A stretch of DNA of 64,000 nt from Pseudomonas sp. B21-028. GTDB taxonomy: Bacteria > Pseudomonadota > Gammaproteobacteria > Pseudomonadales > Pseudomonadaceae. The stretch lies in the NCBI RefSeq assembly GCF_024749045.1, contig NZ_CP087184.1:4092001-4156000 (forward strand), in the 5' to 3' direction. The notes beneath the pieces are model-generated. The model saw nothing but the letters and a program-made list of their open reading frames with translations, was not told where the DNA came from and did no database searches. Positions 1 through 9,840 of this stretch are shown one piece after another (position 1 is the stretch's first letter; every line of letters starts with the position of its first letter). Both the position numbers and the translations under genes were made by a program.

Positions 1-891
1 ATTGTCGACGCACGCAACGCCGTCGGGGAAAGCCCGGTGTGGGTTCCCGGGGAAAATGCGCTGTACTGGGTGGACATTCCCAGCGGCGGCCTGCAGTGCT
101 GGAACGCCGGGACCGGTCAACTCAAAGGTTGGGAAGCCCCCGAAATGCTCGCCTGTATCGCCCGTCACCAGGACGGCGGTTGGGTGGCCGGCATGGAGAG
201 CGGTTTCTTTCGCCTGCACCCCAACGACGACGGCAGCCTGGACAGTGAACTGTGTGCGAACGTCGAGCATAGTCGCACCGACATGCGCCTCAACGATGGT
301 CGTTGCGACCGTCAGGGGCGTTTCTGGGCCGGCAGCATGGTGCTGAACATGGGCGCCAACGTCGACCAGGGCCGGATGTACCGTTATGAGGCTGGACAGC
401 GCAGCCCGGTCGAGGCGCAATTGAGTGGTTTCATCGTGCCCAATGGCCTCGGTTTCAGCCCGGACGGACGGACGATGTACCTCTCCGACTCGCACCCTTT
501 GGTGCAGCAGATCTGGGCCTTCGACTACGACATCGACAGCGGCACGCCCTCCAACCGCCGGCTGTTCGTCGACATGCAGCCCCTGGCCGGACGCCCCGAC
601 GGCGCGGCGGTGGATGCCGAGGGTTGCTATTGGATCTGCGCCAACGATGCCGGGCTGATCCATCGCTTTACCCCGGATGGCCGGCTGGACCGCTCGCTGG
701 CCGTACCAGTGAAGAAACCGACGATGTGCGCCTTTGGCGGCAGCCGTCTGGACACCCTGTTCGTCACCTCGATCCGCCCAGGCGATGACAACGACCCGCA
801 ATCCCTGGCCGGTGGCGTGTTCGCCCTCAACCCCGGCGTCAAGGGCCTGGCTGAACCTGCTTTCGGAGGACGGAAACACTCCGCGAACTGA
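1..891 (+). CDS. SMP-30/gluconolactonase/LRE family protein (5' end outside the window)
   Basis: The frame is open from the first base, so the true start lies upstream. The visible 296 residues begin at the family's typical N-terminal stretch (ARNAVGESPVW). They contain the metal-site and propeller signatures of SMP-30 lactonases: RLNDGRCDRQGRFWAGSM near residues 98-115, and PNGLGFSPDGRTMYLSDS near 147-164. Members are six-bladed beta-propeller, divalent-metal enzymes that open sugar lactones to aldonic acids. The TRAP transporter starts 56 nt downstream on the same strand, and an aldose epimerase-like gene follows it. I infer a role in catabolism of an imported sugar or sugar acid. The exact substrate cannot be told from sequence. 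Confidence 0.88.
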   Translation: MVDARNAVGESPVWVPGENALYWVDIPSGGLQCWNAGTGQLKGWEAPEMLACIARHQDGGWVAGMESGFFRLHPNDDGSLDSELCANVEHSRTDMRLNDGRCDRQGRFWAGSMVLNMGANVDQGRMYRYEAGQRSPVEAQLSGFIVPNGLGFSPDGRTMYLSDSHPLVQQIWAFDYDIDSGTPSNRRLFVDMQPLAGRPDGAAVDAEGCYWICANDAGLIHRFTPDGRLDRSLAVPVKKPTMCAFGGSRLDTLFVTSIRPGDDNDPQSLAGGVFALNPGVKGLAEPAFGGRKHSAN

Positions 892-947
892 TCTGCTTTA
901 CCGCTTCACATCGATAGACATAAAAACAACAACACTGGAGATAGATC

Positions 948-1916
948 ATGAATTTCAAACGCACGCTTTTGATCGCCGCTTTGCCCCTGGCCTTCCTGGC
1001 GCAGGCGGCTCATGCCCTCGATATCAAGATCGCCGACATCCACCCCAAGGGCTACCCGACCGTGGTTGCCGAGGAATCCATGGGTAAAACCCTGGAAAAG
1101 GAGAGCAACGGCGAGTTGAAGTTCAAGTATTTCCCAGGCGGCGTACTGGGCTCTGAAAAAGAAGTCATCGAGCAGATGCAAGCCGGCGCGATCCAGATGA
1201 CTCGCGTCAGCCTGGGTATCGTCGGCCCTGTGGTGCCGGACGTGAACGTCTTCAACATGCCATTCATCTTCCGCGACCAGGCCCACATGCGCGCCGTCAT
1301 CGACGGTGAAGTGGGCGATGCGATCCTCGACCGGATCACCAACTCCGAGTTTGGCCTGGTGGCCCTGGCCTGGATGGACGGCGGCACGCGCAACCTCTAC
1401 ACCAAGAAGCCAGTGCGCAAGCTCGAAGACCTCAAGGGCATGAAGATTCGTGTCCAAGGCAACCCGATGTTCATCGACACCATCAATGCCATGGGCGGCA
1501 ACGGTATTGCGATGGACACCGGCGAGATCTTCAGCGCCTTGCAGACCGGCGTGATCGATGGCGCGGAAAACAACCCGCCGACCATGCTCGAGCACAACCA
1601 CTACCAGAACGCCAAGTTCTATAGCCTGACCGGTCACCTGATCCTGCCCGAGCCGATCGTGATGTCGAAAATCACCTGGAACAAGCTCACGCCGGAACAG
1701 CAGGACATGGTGAGAAAAGCCGCCAAGGCGGCCCAGGCCGAAGAGCGCGTGCTGTGGGACAAGAAGTCCGCCTCCAGTGAAGAAAAACTCAAGGCTGCCG
1801 GCGTGGAGTTCATCACCGTCGACAAGAAACCTTTCTACGACGCCACCGCACCGATCCGGGCCAAATACGGCGCGCCTTATGCCGACCTGATCAAGCGTAT
1901 CGAAGCGGTCCAGTAA
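948..1916 (+). CDS. TRAP transporter periplasmic solute-binding protein (DctP family)
   Basis: The 322-residue protein has a classic Sec signal peptide (residues 1-23, ending AQAAHA) and then a mature DctP-family fold. The strongly conserved region IRVQGNPMFIDTINAMGGN near residues 165-183 contains the arginine that binds the ligand carboxylate in this family. It would capture an organic or sugar acid in the periplasm and deliver it to the DctQM membrane unit encoded next. A GGAG ribosome-binding site at 937-940 lies 7 nt before the ATG. The close SMP-30 and aldose epimerase-like genes suggest a hexonate, uronate or related substrate rather than a C4-dicarboxylate; that is inference from context. 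Confidence 0.93.
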   Translation: MNFKRTLLIAALPLAFLAQAAHALDIKIADIHPKGYPTVVAEESMGKTLEKESNGELKFKYFPGGVLGSEKEVIEQMQAGAIQMTRVSLGIVGPVVPDVNVFNMPFIFRDQAHMRAVIDGEVGDAILDRITNSEFGLVALAWMDGGTRNLYTKKPVRKLEDLKGMKIRVQGNPMFIDTINAMGGNGIAMDTGEIFSALQTGVIDGAENNPPTMLEHNHYQNAKFYSLTGHLILPEPIVMSKITWNKLTPEQQDMVRKAAKAAQAEERVLWDKKSASSEEKLKAAGVEFITVDKKPFYDATAPIRAKYGAPYADLIKRIEAVQ

Positions 1917-1947
1917 TCCCTTTCGATCTGTACTCATGAAAAGGCCA

Positions 1948-1974
1948 GGCGCGCCTGCGGTTAAAAGGCGCGCC
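1948..1974 (+). promoter_or_regulatory. Strong stem-loop between the TRAP binding-protein and permease genes
   Basis: Two copies of GGCGCGCC (1948-1955 and 1967-1974) are separated by 11 nt and pair to form a GC-only stem, extended by CC/GG beyond one mismatch. No T-run follows, so it is not a standard terminator. In binding-protein operons such hairpins often protect the upstream mRNA and raise binding-protein expression over the permease; that function here is inferred. It also argues that dctQ starts at 1993, not at the in-frame ATG at 1936. Confidence 0.6.
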
Positions 1975-1992
1975 CGGTTACGGTGGAACCCG

Positions 1993-2520
1993 ATGAAGAA
2001 TTTACTGCTGCGTATCAACGACACGATTTACATGACTTGCATCTGGGTGGCCGGCCTTTCTGTCCTTGCCGTTGCGCTGATGATTCCGTGGGGGGTTTTT
2101 GCCCGCTACGTTCTCGGTACCGGCTCAAGCTGGCCAGAGCCTACCGCCATCTTGCTGATGATCGTCTTTACCTTCATCGGTGCCGCCGCCAGCTACCGCT
2201 CCGGCTCGCACATGGCCGTGGACATGGTCACCAGCCGCCTGCCCCGGCGCTGGCAAACCCTGGCTTCGGTTTTCACCCAGCTCCTGATGGCTGCGGTGTG
2301 CATTTTCATGACCATCTGGGGCACCAAGCTGTGCATGACCACCTGGAATCAGTTCATGAGCGCCATCCCCACCCTGCGCGTCGGCATCACCTACATGCCG
2401 ATCCCGGTCGGTGGTTTCCTGACACTGATTTTTGTCCTGGAAAAGCTCTTGCTGGGTGATCAAAGCAAGCGTCGGGTCGTGCAGTTCGACCTGGTTGAAG
2501 AAAACGAAGGTGCCGCTTAA
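1993..2520 (+). CDS. TRAP transporter small permease subunit (DctQ family)
   Basis: The 175-residue protein has four predicted membrane segments (about residues 18-40, 50-70, 90-110 and 130-152), as usual for DctQ. The motif ARYVLGTGSSWPEPTAILLM near residues 37-56 is characteristic. An in-frame ATG exists at 1936, but it would put a charged leader and the intergenic stem-loop inside the gene and has no ribosome-binding site. ATG 1993 is preceded by GGTGG and gives the family's usual length. Its stop overlaps the next start by one base (TAATG), which points to translational coupling with the large permease. Confidence 0.88.
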   Translation: MKNLLLRINDTIYMTCIWVAGLSVLAVALMIPWGVFARYVLGTGSSWPEPTAILLMIVFTFIGAAASYRSGSHMAVDMVTSRLPRRWQTLASVFTQLLMAAVCIFMTIWGTKLCMTTWNQFMSAIPTLRVGITYMPIPVGGFLTLIFVLEKLLLGDQSKRRVVQFDLVEENEGAA

Positions 2521-3800
2521 TGGACGCTCTGATTCTGCTGGGCAGTTTTTTGTTGTTGATCATGATCGGCATGCCGGTCGCCTACGCGCTGGGCGCTGCC
2601 GCCCTGATCGGGGCGTGGTGGATCGATATTCCGTTCCAGGCCATGATGATTCAGATAACGGGCGGCGTGAACAAGTTCTCGTTGCTGGCCATTCCCTTCT
2701 TCGTCCTGGCCGGTGCGATCATGGCCGAGGGCGGCATGTCCCGCCGATTGGTGGCATTTGCCAGTGTGTTGGTAGGCTTCGTGCGCGGTGGCCTGTCATT
2801 GGTCAACCTCGTAGCCTCGAGTTTTTTTGGCGCGATCTCCGGTTCCTCGGTAGCCGATACCGCTTCGGTCGGTTCGGTGCTGATTCCGGAAATGGAACGC
2901 CGCGGCTATCCGCGTGAGTTCGCCACCGCCGTCACCGTCAGTGGTTCGGTGCAAGCGCTGCTGACGCCGCCCAGCCACAACGCGGTGCTGTACTCCCTCG
3001 CCGCTGGCGGCACCGTTTCCATCGGATCGCTGTTCATGGCCGGCATCGTCCCCGGCATCATGATGAACCTCTGCCTGATGGCGCTGTGTCTGGTCTTTGC
3101 GAGAAAGCGCAATTACCCCAAGGGCGAGGTGATTCCGCTCAAGCAAGCGTTGAAGATCTGCAAGGAAGCCATGTGGGGCATGATGACCCTGTTCATCATC
3201 CTGGGCGGCATTCTCTCGGGTGTTTTCACAGCCACCGAGTCGGCCGCCATTGCCGTGGTCTGGGCATTCTTCGTGACCATGTGCATCTATCGCGACTACA
3301 AGTGGAGCGAGTTGCCGAAACTGATGCACCGCACGGTGCGCACCATCTCCATCGTGATGATCCTGATCGGCTTCGCCGCCAGCTTCGGCTACATCATGAC
3401 GCTGATGGAAATCCCGGCGAAAATCACCACCGCGTTCCTGACCCTGTCGGACAACCGCTATGTGATCCTGATGTGCATCAACGTGATGTTGCTGCTGCTC
3501 GGCACCGTGATGGACATGGCGCCGCTGATCCTGATCCTGACGCCGATCCTGATGCCGGTGATCATGGGCATCGGTGTGGACCCGGTGCAGTTCGGCATGA
3601 TCATGCTGGTGAACCTGGGTATCGGCCTGATCACGCCACCGGTGGGCGCGGTGTTGTTCGTGGGTTCGGCCATTGGCAAGGTCAGCATCGAAAGCACTGT
3701 CAAGGCCCTGCTGCCGTTCTACGCCATGCTGTTCCTGGTACTGCTGCTGGTGACTTACGTCCCCGCCATTTCGCTGTGGCTGCCGCATCTGGTGTTGTAA
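2520..3800 (+). CDS. TRAP transporter large permease subunit (DctM family)
   Basis: The 426-residue, very hydrophobic protein has the length and pattern of DctM channels. Diagnostic stretches are FGAISGSSVADTASVGSVLIPEM (about residues 103-125) and GLITPPVGAVLFVGSAIG (about 363-380). It forms the sodium-driven transport core together with DctQ. It is translationally coupled to dctQ. The gene ends just before a long inverted repeat that separates this operon from the aldose epimerase-like gene. No anomaly was seen. Confidence 0.94.
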   Translation: MDALILLGSFLLLIMIGMPVAYALGAAALIGAWWIDIPFQAMMIQITGGVNKFSLLAIPFFVLAGAIMAEGGMSRRLVAFASVLVGFVRGGLSLVNLVASSFFGAISGSSVADTASVGSVLIPEMERRGYPREFATAVTVSGSVQALLTPPSHNAVLYSLAAGGTVSIGSLFMAGIVPGIMMNLCLMALCLVFARKRNYPKGEVIPLKQALKICKEAMWGMMTLFIILGGILSGVFTATESAAIAVVWAFFVTMCIYRDYKWSELPKLMHRTVRTISIVMILIGFAASFGYIMTLMEIPAKITTAFLTLSDNRYVILMCINVMLLLLGTVMDMAPLILILTPILMPVIMGIGVDPVQFGMIMLVNLGIGLITPPVGAVLFVGSAIGKVSIESTVKALLPFYAMLFLVLLLVTYVPAISLWLPHLVL

Positions 3801-3818
3801 TTCGAAGCAAATCCCCTT

Positions 3819-3965
3819 GGTGGCGAGGGGATTTATCCCCGCTGGGCTGCGCAGCAGCCCCATCACAGCAGACTCAATCTGTTTGACACACCGAGGCGGC
3901 TGGTTTTAGGGCTGCTTCGCAGCCCAGCGGGGCGGTGCGACGTTTCGATAAATCCCCTCGCCACC
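3819..3965. repeat. Long inverted-repeat element, copy 1
   Basis: The outer arms read TGGCGAGGGGATTTATCCCC and its complement. The inner arms contain GCTGGGCTGCG-CAGC / GCTGCTTCGCAGCCCAGC, around a central stretch with TCTGTTTGACACACC. The same arrangement recurs at 12535, 49941 (different centre), 57101 and 60141, and as a single arm at 22609. It fills the gap between dctM and the epimerase-like gene. It resembles a non-coding MITE-like element; mobility is inferred from the copy number only. Confidence 0.85.
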
Positions 3966-4022
3966 ATAGCGTTCACATAGAAACCCTTGCACCGCCCCTC
4001 CTACCCTGCAGACAACGCCCCT

Positions 4023-4889
4023 ATGACCTCCCTCCTGCATCTTGAAGACGACTTGACCCGCCTCACCGTGGCGCCACACCTGGGGGCCAGCCTGGTCAGT
4101 TGGACCTTGCGCAGCAACGGCCAGCCGCTGCTGCGCCCGCCCGCACCCCAGGCGCTGGAAAACCGTCTGCCCGGCAAGCTCGGCTGTTTTCCATTGATTC
4201 CCTGGTCGAACCGGATCGCCAACGGCGGTTTCGATTGCCCTGGCGGCTGGCTGGCACTGGAGGCCAATAGCCCCAACGAGCCTTTTCCGATTCATGGCAG
4301 CGCCTGGCAACAGGCGTGGCAGGTGATCGAACAGAGCCCCCAGGAGGCATCGCTGCAACTGCACAGCCAATACCCGTTCGCCTATTGCGCCGACCTGAAA
4401 ATCCGCCTGGACGGTGGCCAGTTGCAGATTTCCCTGCACGTCACCCACCTGGCTGAACAGCCGGCATGGCATGGACTGGGCTTGCACCCCTACTTTCCTC
4501 GGACCAGCGCCACACGCCTGCAAACCCGCGCCACCGACGTCTGGCTGTGCGACGCCACGAAGCTGCCGACGGAACTGAGTGCCGTCCCCGCGCACTGGAA
4601 CTTCCAGCAGCCTCGCGTGCTGCCCGACACCCTCGTGGACAATGGCTTCGGCGGTTGGGACGGACACTGCCTGATCGAACAACCCGGCCTGGGCTATGCA
4701 CTGGAGTGCCGAGCCAGCGGCAGCGATTACTTCCTGCTGTACTGCCCGGTGGGTCTGGACTTCTTCTGCATCGAACCGGTCAGCCACCCGGTCAATGCCC
4801 ATCACCTGCCGGGACGACCGGGGTTGCGCCTGCTGGAGCAAGGGCAGTCGGTGGCGTTGGGATTTTCGATGCAGTGCAAGCCACTGTAA
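4023..4889 (+). CDS. Aldose 1-epimerase (galactose mutarotase) family protein
   Basis: The 288-residue protein has the galactose-mutarotase-like beta-sandwich signature. NRIANGGFDCPGGW near residues 62-75, GSAWQQAWQV near 92-101, and GLHPYFP near 154-160 (the catalytic His region) match the family. Members interconvert alpha and beta anomers of aldoses or related phosphosugars. ATG 4023 was chosen because it leads straight into the first strand. An alternative in-frame TTG at 3987 has no better ribosome-binding site. With the lactonase and TRAP genes it suggests an aldose or aldonate pathway, though a long inverted repeat means it may be transcribed separately. Confidence 0.85.
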   Translation: MTSLLHLEDDLTRLTVAPHLGASLVSWTLRSNGQPLLRPPAPQALENRLPGKLGCFPLIPWSNRIANGGFDCPGGWLALEANSPNEPFPIHGSAWQQAWQVIEQSPQEASLQLHSQYPFAYCADLKIRLDGGQLQISLHVTHLAEQPAWHGLGLHPYFPRTSATRLQTRATDVWLCDATKLPTELSAVPAHWNFQQPRVLPDTLVDNGFGGWDGHCLIEQPGLGYALECRASGSDYFLLYCPVGLDFFCIEPVSHPVNAHHLPGRPGLRLLEQGQSVALGFSMQCKPL

Positions 4890-4910
4890 TCCCTGTGGCG
4901 AGGGAGCCTG

Positions 4911-5001
4911 CTGTGGCAGCAAGGCTTGCCCGCGATAGAGGCGACACGGTTCCAAGGTAAAAATGGCGCTAACTTCATCGCGGGCAAGCCTTGCTCCCAC
5001 A
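4911..5001. repeat. REP pair (REPIN), GCAAGGCTTGCCCGCGA variant
   Basis: Two inverted arms, GTGGCAGCAAGGCTTGCCCG and CGGGCAAGCCTTGCTCCCAC, flank a spacer of about 45 nt. Sister copies lie at 45262 and 46510. It separates two convergent genes. No coding potential is seen. Confidence 0.8.
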
Positions 5002-5024
5002 CTGAGTTTTCACAGCTGCGCACA

Positions 5025-5825
5025 TTACGCCCGCACCCACATGTACACCGCCACCCCCAGGCACACCCCGGCAAATCCCACCTGCAACACCCGGGCCGGG
5101 ACTCGGGACGCCAGCCGCCGGCCCAGTACCATGCCGACAATGCTGGCCACGATGAACCCCGCCCCGACCTGATCGATACGCACCCCGGCATGAAAGGCCC
5201 CCGCCACGCCGATCAGCGAAATCAGGCTGATGACCATCAGCGAAGTGGCGACGATCCCGCGCATCTGCACATCGGTCAGTTGCTTGAACGCCGGCACGAT
5301 CAGGAAACCGCCACCCACGCCCAGCAGGCCGGAGACCACCCCGGTCACCGCGCCGAGCGCCGCCAGCGTGGCGGTGCAGCGCGGGGTCCAGGCCAGGCGT
5401 CCGGTCTGGCGGTCGAGCATGCAATTCTTCTGGCCCCAACTGGCCGCGCCGTGGTCGCTCGGCCCCGGCTGCGGAGTTTCCCGGCGCAACATGCGTGCCG
5501 CCACCAGCACCATCAACAAGCTGAACAGGATCATCAGGATTTTTTCCGGGAGCTGATGGGCCAGGAAAATGCCCAAGGGCGAAAACACCGCCCCCAGCAA
5601 GGCGATCAGCAACGCCGCGCGATAGCGCACCAGGCCATGGCGCAAGCCATCGATGGCGCCCACCGCCGCCGCACTGCCCACGGCGAACAACGCCACGGGC
5701 GCGGCCTGGGTCATGGTCAAGCCCAGGCCCAGCACCAACGCCGGAACCGCGAGGATGCCGCCGCCCGCCCCGGTCAATCCCAGGACCAGGCCCATGGCCA
5801 CACCGAAAAAACTCGCCAGTAACAT
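5025..5825 (-). CDS. TauE/SafE family sulfite/sulfur anion permease
   Basis: The 266-residue protein is almost wholly hydrophobic, with 7-8 membrane segments. It carries the two glycine-rich repeats of the TauE/SafE (DUF81) family, GLTGAGGGILAVPALVLG near residues 17-34 and GLLGVGGGFLIVPAFKQ near 171-187. Family members move sulfite, sulfoacetate or other sulfur anions. The gene is divergent from the persulfide-dioxygenase-like gene, and this pairing is known from the BigR/Blh-type sulfide-detoxification operons of other proteobacteria. A role in exporting sulfite or thiosulfate made during persulfide oxidation is inferred. Confidence 0.85.
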   Translation of the reverse strand: MLLASFFGVAMGLVLGLTGAGGGILAVPALVLGLGLTMTQAAPVALFAVGSAAAVGAIDGLRHGLVRYRAALLIALLGAVFSPLGIFLAHQLPEKILMILFSLLMVLVAARMLRRETPQPGPSDHGAASWGQKNCMLDRQTGRLAWTPRCTATLAALGAVTGVVSGLLGVGGGFLIVPAFKQLTDVQMRGIVATSLMVISLISLIGVAGAFHAGVRIDQVGAGFIVASIVGMVLGRRLASRVPARVLQVGFAGVCLGVAVYMWVRA

Positions 5826-5962
5826 AAGGTTCTCTCAAGCCGCGCACACCTGTTGGCAGGTGCGATCGCATTTGCAGGACGCCTTGGCCCTCACTAAGCT
5901 GCGGACCATATGTTGCTAACCTTAGATGTTGCAACCGGTTCCTTCCGCACAGGTTCGTTGTC
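5826..5962. promoter_or_regulatory. Divergent promoter region of the sulfur-handling pair
   Basis: This 137-nt stretch must hold the promoters of both the permease and the MBL-fold gene. It includes a direct repeat of ATGTTGC (5910-5916 and 5926-5932), 16 bp apart, about one and a half helical turns. That could be a regulator site, but no BigR- or CstR-like gene is in the window and the assignment is speculative. Confidence 0.35.
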
Positions 5963-6826
5963 ATGCCCGCGCAGATCCAAAGCTTCCTCGACCCCGCTTC
6001 ACAGACCTACACCCATGTCGTTTATGAACAGGGCGCTGGGCCATGCGCGGTGGTCGATCCAGTGCTCGACTACGACCCGGCCTCGGGGCGCAGCGGCACC
6101 ACGCAGGCCGACCGGGTGATCGCCTTCGTGCGGGAACACCGGTTGACCGTGCAATGGCTGCTGGAAACCCACGCCCACGCCGATCACCTCTCCGCCGCGG
6201 CCTACCTGCGGCGGGAACTGGGCGGCAAGATCGCCATCGGCGAGTCTATCGGCCAGGTCCAGAACGTGTTCAAGGCGCTGTTCAACCTCGAAGCGCAGTT
6301 TGCCGTGGACGGTTCGCAGTTCGATCATCTGTTCGGCCCCGATGAAACATTCTTCATCGGCAACCTCAAGGCCACTGCGCTGCACGTGCCCGGTCACACC
6401 CCGGCGGACATGGCGTACCTGATCGACGACGATGTGATCCTGGTGGGCGATACGCTGTTCATGCCCGATGTCGGCAGTGCCCGTTGCGACTTCCCCGGCG
6501 GCAACGCCCACCACCTCTACACCTCGATCCGCAAACTGTTAGCGTTTCCCGCCGACGTGCGGTTGTATGTGTGCCATGACTATCCGCCAGACCATCGCGA
6601 GCCCCGCTGCATGAGCACCGTGGGCGAACAGCGCCAGCACAATATCCACGTTCACGATGGCATCGACGAAGCGACCTTCGTCGCCATGCGCACCCAGCGC
6701 GACGCCACGTTGGGCATGCCGACGCTGCTGTTGCCGGCGATCCAGGTCAATGTGCGGGCAGGCAACCTGCCGCCGGCCGAAGCCAATGGCGTGACCTATC
6801 TGAAGATTCCGCTCAATCAGCTTTGA
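5963..6826 (+). CDS. MBL-fold metallohydrolase, probable persulfide dioxygenase (ETHE1/Blh-like)
   Basis: The 287-residue metallo-beta-lactamase-fold protein has the metal motif THAHADH at residues 69-75, then GHTPAD with His145, GDTLF with Asp163, and a late CHDYPP motif. The ordering and the stretch PDVGSARCDFPGG near residues 168-180 match ETHE1/Blh-type non-heme iron enzymes, which oxidise glutathione persulfide to sulfite and glutathione. The divergent TauE/SafE gene supports this over a glyoxalase II role. The extended C-terminal third is typical of the bacterial Blh branch. Substrate identity is inferred. Confidence 0.82.
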   Translation: MPAQIQSFLDPASQTYTHVVYEQGAGPCAVVDPVLDYDPASGRSGTTQADRVIAFVREHRLTVQWLLETHAHADHLSAAAYLRRELGGKIAIGESIGQVQNVFKALFNLEAQFAVDGSQFDHLFGPDETFFIGNLKATALHVPGHTPADMAYLIDDDVILVGDTLFMPDVGSARCDFPGGNAHHLYTSIRKLLAFPADVRLYVCHDYPPDHREPRCMSTVGEQRQHNIHVHDGIDEATFVAMRTQRDATLGMPTLLLPAIQVNVRAGNLPPAEANGVTYLKIPLNQL

Positions 6827-6864
6827 AGGCAAAACCCTGTGGGATTGCGGCTATCCGTTGAGGT

Positions 6865-7353
6865 TCAGGTACCCAACGTCAACCCATTCGCCGGCAGCGG
6901 CAACGCCGTCTTGTAGCGCACCTGCTTGAGCGCGAAGCTGGAACGGATATTCGCCACGCCCGGGACCTTGGTCAGGAAGTCCATCATGAACCGCTCCAGG
7001 GACTGGATCGTCGGCACCAGCACACGGATCAGGTAATCCGGATCGCCCGCCATCAGGTAGCACTCCATCACCTCGGGCCGGTCGGAGATCGCCTCTTCGA
7101 AGTGCTGCAGCGCCTCCTCCACCTGCTTCTCCAGGCTGACATGGATAAACACGTTGACGTGCAGCCCCAGCAGGTCGGCATCGAGCAGCGTGACCTGCTC
7201 GCGGATCACCCCCAGCTCCTCCATGGCCCGTACCCGGTTGAAGCACGGCGTTGGCGAAAGGTTGACCGAACGGGCGAGATCGGCGTTGGTGATGCGGGCG
7301 TTCTCCTGAAGGCTGTTCAGAATGCCGATGTCGGTGCGATCCAGTTTGCGCAT
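6865..7353 (-). CDS. bkdR: BkdR, Lrp/AsnC-family activator of the bkd operon
   Basis: The 162-residue protein has an N-terminal winged helix-turn-helix (about residues 4-60, with [20 protein letters not shown]) and a C-terminal RAM/AsnC effector domain (about 67-150). It lies 191 nt from, and divergent to, bkdA1, as in Pseudomonas putida, where BkdR activates the operon in response to branched-chain amino acids. Length and residues match that family closely. The start ATG at 7353 directly precedes RKLDRTD, the usual N-terminus. Confidence 0.95.
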   Translation of the reverse strand: MRKLDRTDIGILNSLQENARITNADLARSVNLSPTPCFNRVRAMEELGVIREQVTLLDADLLGLHVNVFIHVSLEKQVEEALQHFEEAISDRPEVMECYLMAGDPDYLIRVLVPTIQSLERFMMDFLTKVPGVANIRSSFALKQVRYKTALPLPANGLTLGT

Positions 7354-8780
<1,427 letters not shown>

Positions 8781-8781
8781 C

Positions 8782-9840
8782 ATGAACGATCACAACAACA
8801 ATATTGCGCTGGATACCGCCATGACCACTACCACCATGACCATGATCCAGGCCCTGCGCTCGGCCATGGACGTGATGCTCGAGCGTGACGACAACGTCGT
8901 GGTGTTCGGCCAGGACGTGGGCTACTTCGGCGGCGTGTTCCGCTGCACCGAAGGCCTGCAGAGCAAATACGGCACCTCGCGGGTGTTCGACGCGCCGATC
9001 TCAGAAAGCGGCATCGTCGGCGTGGCCGTGGGCATGGGCGCCTACGGATTGAGGCCGGTGGCCGAGATCCAGTTTGCCGACTACGTCTACCCGGCCTCCG
9101 ACCAGATCATTTCCGAGGCGGCACGCCTGCGCTATCGCTCGGCCGGCGAGTTCACCGCGCCAATGACCCTGCGCATGCCCTGCGGCGGCGGCATCTACGG
9201 TGGCCAGACCCACAGCCAGAGCATCGAGGCGATGTTCACCCAGGTCTGCGGCCTGCGCACCGTGATGCCGTCGAACCCCTATGACGCCAAGGGTCTGCTG
9301 ATCGCCTCCATCGAGAACGATGACCCGGTGATCTTCCTCGAACCCAAGCGCCTGTATAACGGCCCGTTCGACGGCCACCACGACCGCCCGGTAACGCCGT
9401 GGTCGAAACACCCGACGGCCCAGGTACCCGACGGCTACTACACCGTACCGCTGGATGTCGCCGCCATCACCCGTCCAGGCAAGGACGTGACCATCCTCAC
9501 CTACGGCACCACGGTCTACGTGTCCCAGGCCGCAGCAGAAGAAACCGGCATCGATGCCGAGGTCATCGACCTGCGCAGCCTCTGGCCGCTGGACCTGGAC
9601 ACCATCGTCAAGTCGGTGAAGAAGACCGGCCGTTGCGTGGTTGTCCACGAGGCCACCCGCACCTGCGGCTTCGGCGCCGAGCTGGTGTCGCTGGTCCAGG
9701 AACATTGCTTCCATCACCTGGAAGCGCCTATCGAGCGTGTCACCGGTTGGGATACCCCCTACCCGCACGCGCAGGAGTGGGCGTATTTCCCAGGGCCGTC
9801 CCGTGTGGGCGCGGCGTTGAAACGGGTCATGGAGGTCTGA
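8782..9840 (+). CDS. bkdA2: Branched-chain 2-oxoacid dehydrogenase E1 beta subunit
   Basis: The 352-residue protein is the transketolase-like beta chain that pairs with BkdA1. It has the conserved DAPISESGIVGVAVGMGAYG stretch (about residues 71-90) and GHHDRPVTPWSKHP further on. A GGGGG ribosome-binding site (8771-8775) lies in the end of bkdA1. The ATG at 8782 gives an N-terminus (MNDHNN) like P. putida BkdA2; an internal ATG at 8821 is a possible alternative. The stop abuts the bkdB start (TGAATG), so expression is probably coupled. Confidence 0.95.
   Translation: MNDHNNNIALDTAMTTTTMTMIQALRSAMDVMLERDDNVVVFGQDVGYFGGVFRCTEGLQSKYGTSRVFDAPISESGIVGVAVGMGAYGLRPVAEIQFADYVYPASDQIISEAARLRYRSAGEFTAPMTLRMPCGGGIYGGQTHSQSIEAMFTQVCGLRTVMPSNPYDAKGLLIASIENDDPVIFLEPKRLYNGPFDGHHDRPVTPWSKHPTAQVPDGYYTVPLDVAAITRPGKDVTILTYGTTVYVSQAAAEETGIDAEVIDLRSLWPLDLDTIVKSVKKTGRCVVVHEATRTCGFGAELVSLVQEHCFHHLEAPIERVTGWDTPYPHAQEWAYFPGPSRVGAALKRVMEV

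Noticed and set aside
1936..1992. Earlier dctQ start
   Set aside because: No ribosome-binding site; it would place the intergenic hairpin inside the coding region and add a charged leader.
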